A DNA stretch of 64,000 nucleotides, taken from the NCBI RefSeq assembly GCF_028548475.1, contig NZ_JAQQLE010000002.1, positions 248,001-312,000 on the forward strand, read 5' to 3'. The notes beneath the pieces are model-generated. The model did no database searches. It was not told the DNA's origin and worked only from the letters and a program-made list of their open reading frames with translations. Source of the DNA: Vogesella margarita. Its GTDB lineage: Bacteria > Pseudomonadota > Gammaproteobacteria > Burkholderiales > Chromobacteriaceae. Below are positions 63,034-64,000 of this stretch, piece after piece. The number at the start of each line of letters is the position of its first letter. Position 1 is the first letter of the stretch. A program made the position numbers and the translations under genes.

Positions 63034-64000
63034 ATGCGTCCCGATCAACTCGCCGGTGCCCTGTCGCAATTGCAAGCCGAGCACCGCCTGCGCCAGCGCG
63101 CGGTACTGGACAGCCCGCAGGGCCCGCGCGTCAGCATTGGCGGCCGCGACTACCTGGCCTTCGCCAGCAACGACTACCTGGGTCTTGCCAATCACCCGGC
63201 GCTGAAGGAGGCGATGCGCGAGGCGATCGAGGAGTGGGGTGTCGGTGGCGGCGCCTCGGCGCTGGTGGCCGGCCACTTCGCCATCCAGGAGCGGGCGGAG
63301 CGGGCACTGGCCGAGTTTGTCGGCTGCGAGGCGGCGCTGCTGTTCGGTTCCGGCTATGCGGCCAACCTTGGCGTGGTCGGCAGCCTGGTCGGCCGCGGCG
63401 ACGCCATCTTCGCCGACAAGCTCAACCACGCCTCGCTCAACGACGCCTGCCAGCTGTCGCGCGCCGAATTCAAGCGTTTTCGCCACAACGATCTGGCGCA
63501 TCTGGCGCAGTTGTTGCAAAACACGTCAGCCGCTTCGCGACTGATCGTGGTGGACGCGGTGTACAGCATGGAGGGGGACGAAGCACCGTTGGCGGAACTG
63601 CTGCAGCTGGCGGAACGCTATGACGCATGGCTTTATATTGATGACGCGCATGGCTTTGGCATTCTTGGTGACGGCCGTGGTGCACTGGTCGAGCACGCGC
63701 TGCAGCACCCGCGCGTGGTGTACATGGCCACGCTGGGCAAGGCTGCCGGGGTGGCCGGCGCCTTTGTCGCCGGCAGCCGCCAGCTGGTGACCTGGCTGCT
63801 CAATCGCGCGCGCACCTATATTTTCACCACTGCGCATCCGCCGGCGCAGGCGGCGGCGGTGCTGGCCAGTTTGCAGCTGATCGAGCGGGAATCGTGGCGT
63901 CGCTCGTTATTGCAAGAGCATATATTGGCATTGCGTGCTGCACTGCGCGATACATCTTTCCGGTTATGCCCTTCCCGTATGCCAATTCAAGCGATTATTA
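63034..64000 (+). CDS. bioF: 8-amino-7-oxononanoate synthase, N-terminal part
   Basis: The first 322 residues of a PLP-dependent alpha-oxoamine synthase that makes AON from pimeloyl-CoA/ACP and alanine in biotin synthesis; the gene continues past the window. LAFASNDYLGLANHP is the family start, GSGYAANLGVVGSL the substrate region, YIDDAHGFGILGDGRG carries the cofactor-binding Asp-His, and K236 in ATLGKAAGVAG is the PLP lysine. The ATG is part of the cassette AAGGTTGGCCGC-ATG, in which a dispersed motif provides both spacing and the A of the start codon. A second motif copy (63357-63366) encodes AANLG. Confidence 0.94.
   Translation, partial: MRPDQLAGALSQLQAEHRLRQRAVLDSPQGPRVSIGGRDYLAFASNDYLGLANHPALKEAMREAIEEWGVGGGASALVAGHFAIQERAERALAEFVGCEAALLFGSGYAANLGVVGSLVGRGDAIFADKLNHASLNDACQLSRAEFKRFRHNDLAHLAQLLQNTSAASRLIVVDAVYSMEGDEAPLAELLQLAERYDAWLYIDDAHGFGILGDGRGALVEHALQHPRVVYMATLGKAAGVAGAFVAGSRQLVTWLLNRARTYIFTTAHPPAQAAAVLASLQLIERESWRRSLLQEHILALRAALRDTSFRLCPSRMPIQAII

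Overview
The window is a GC-rich (roughly two thirds G+C by eye), gene-dense bacterial chromosome segment. Gene content and order point to a betaproteobacterium of the order Neisseriales, most likely the family Chromobacteriaceae (Chromobacterium, Vogesella, Aquitalea type): Entner-Doudoroff sugar catabolism under HexR, System II cytochrome c biogenesis (ResB/CcsB) beside cytochrome c4, a CtlX/Lrp pair, TrmL-ComF-BioB-BioF, and single-copy housekeeping genes (proS, argH, engB). The family assignment is inference from gene content. No rRNA, tRNA, prophage or CRISPR array was seen.

Layout. 1-6.4 kb: end of an RNB exoribonuclease, secreted amino-acid racemase, DNA alkyl-repair protein, AlaC transaminase, CtlX amidinohydrolase divergent from an Lrp regulator, a 150-bp MITE-like element and an orphan small protein. 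6.5-14 kb: a glucose/mannose-type ABC transporter operon coupled to an aldo/keto reductase, preceded by a histidine kinase/response regulator pair. 14-19.6 kb: a DctPQM TRAP transporter divergent from a LysR regulator and a PrpF/GalD-type isomerase. 19.7-28.3 kb: the Entner-Doudoroff block, edd-eda divergent from zwf-pgl-glk-hexR-pgi, with two HexR-like operators in the divergent promoter. 28.6-39 kb: chemoreceptor, PsiF protein, periplasmic binding protein, LysE exporter with AraC regulator, argH, hemerythrin, a GNAT-AmpD fusion, a diguanylate cyclase and a pseudopilin. 39-51.8 kb: Kup, LysR, split chromate transporter, proS, lytic transglycosylase, methyltransferase, LysR, orphan membrane protein, D-serine dehydratase, GIY-YIG protein, trans-sulfuration enzyme, VOC protein. 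51.8-64 kb: cytochrome c maturation and cytochrome c4, engB with a candidate small RNA, a GABA-type permease with a MocR regulator, rlpA, trmL, comF, bioB and the start of bioF.

The genes form one clear physiological core: sugar import (ABC system), phosphorylation by glucokinase, oxidation by Zwf and Pgl, cleavage by Edd and Eda, and recycling by Pgi, under HexR. Transport and sensing genes around it handle organic acids and amino acids.

The most striking signal is not a gene. A 10-mer, GTTGGCCGCA, usually extended to AAGGTTGGCCGCA, occurs 39 times by hand count (32 sites on both strands), against less than one expected by chance at this composition. It occurs singly inside genes in either orientation, as inverted pairs acting as terminators, and twice as a ribosome-binding-site/start-codon cassette. 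This is how the DNA uptake sequences of Neisseria behave, but the word is different; with comF in the window it is a candidate uptake-signal dialect. A second strong candidate is a small RNA with a sigma-E-like promoter directly after engB, the genomic position of Spot 42 in E. coli.
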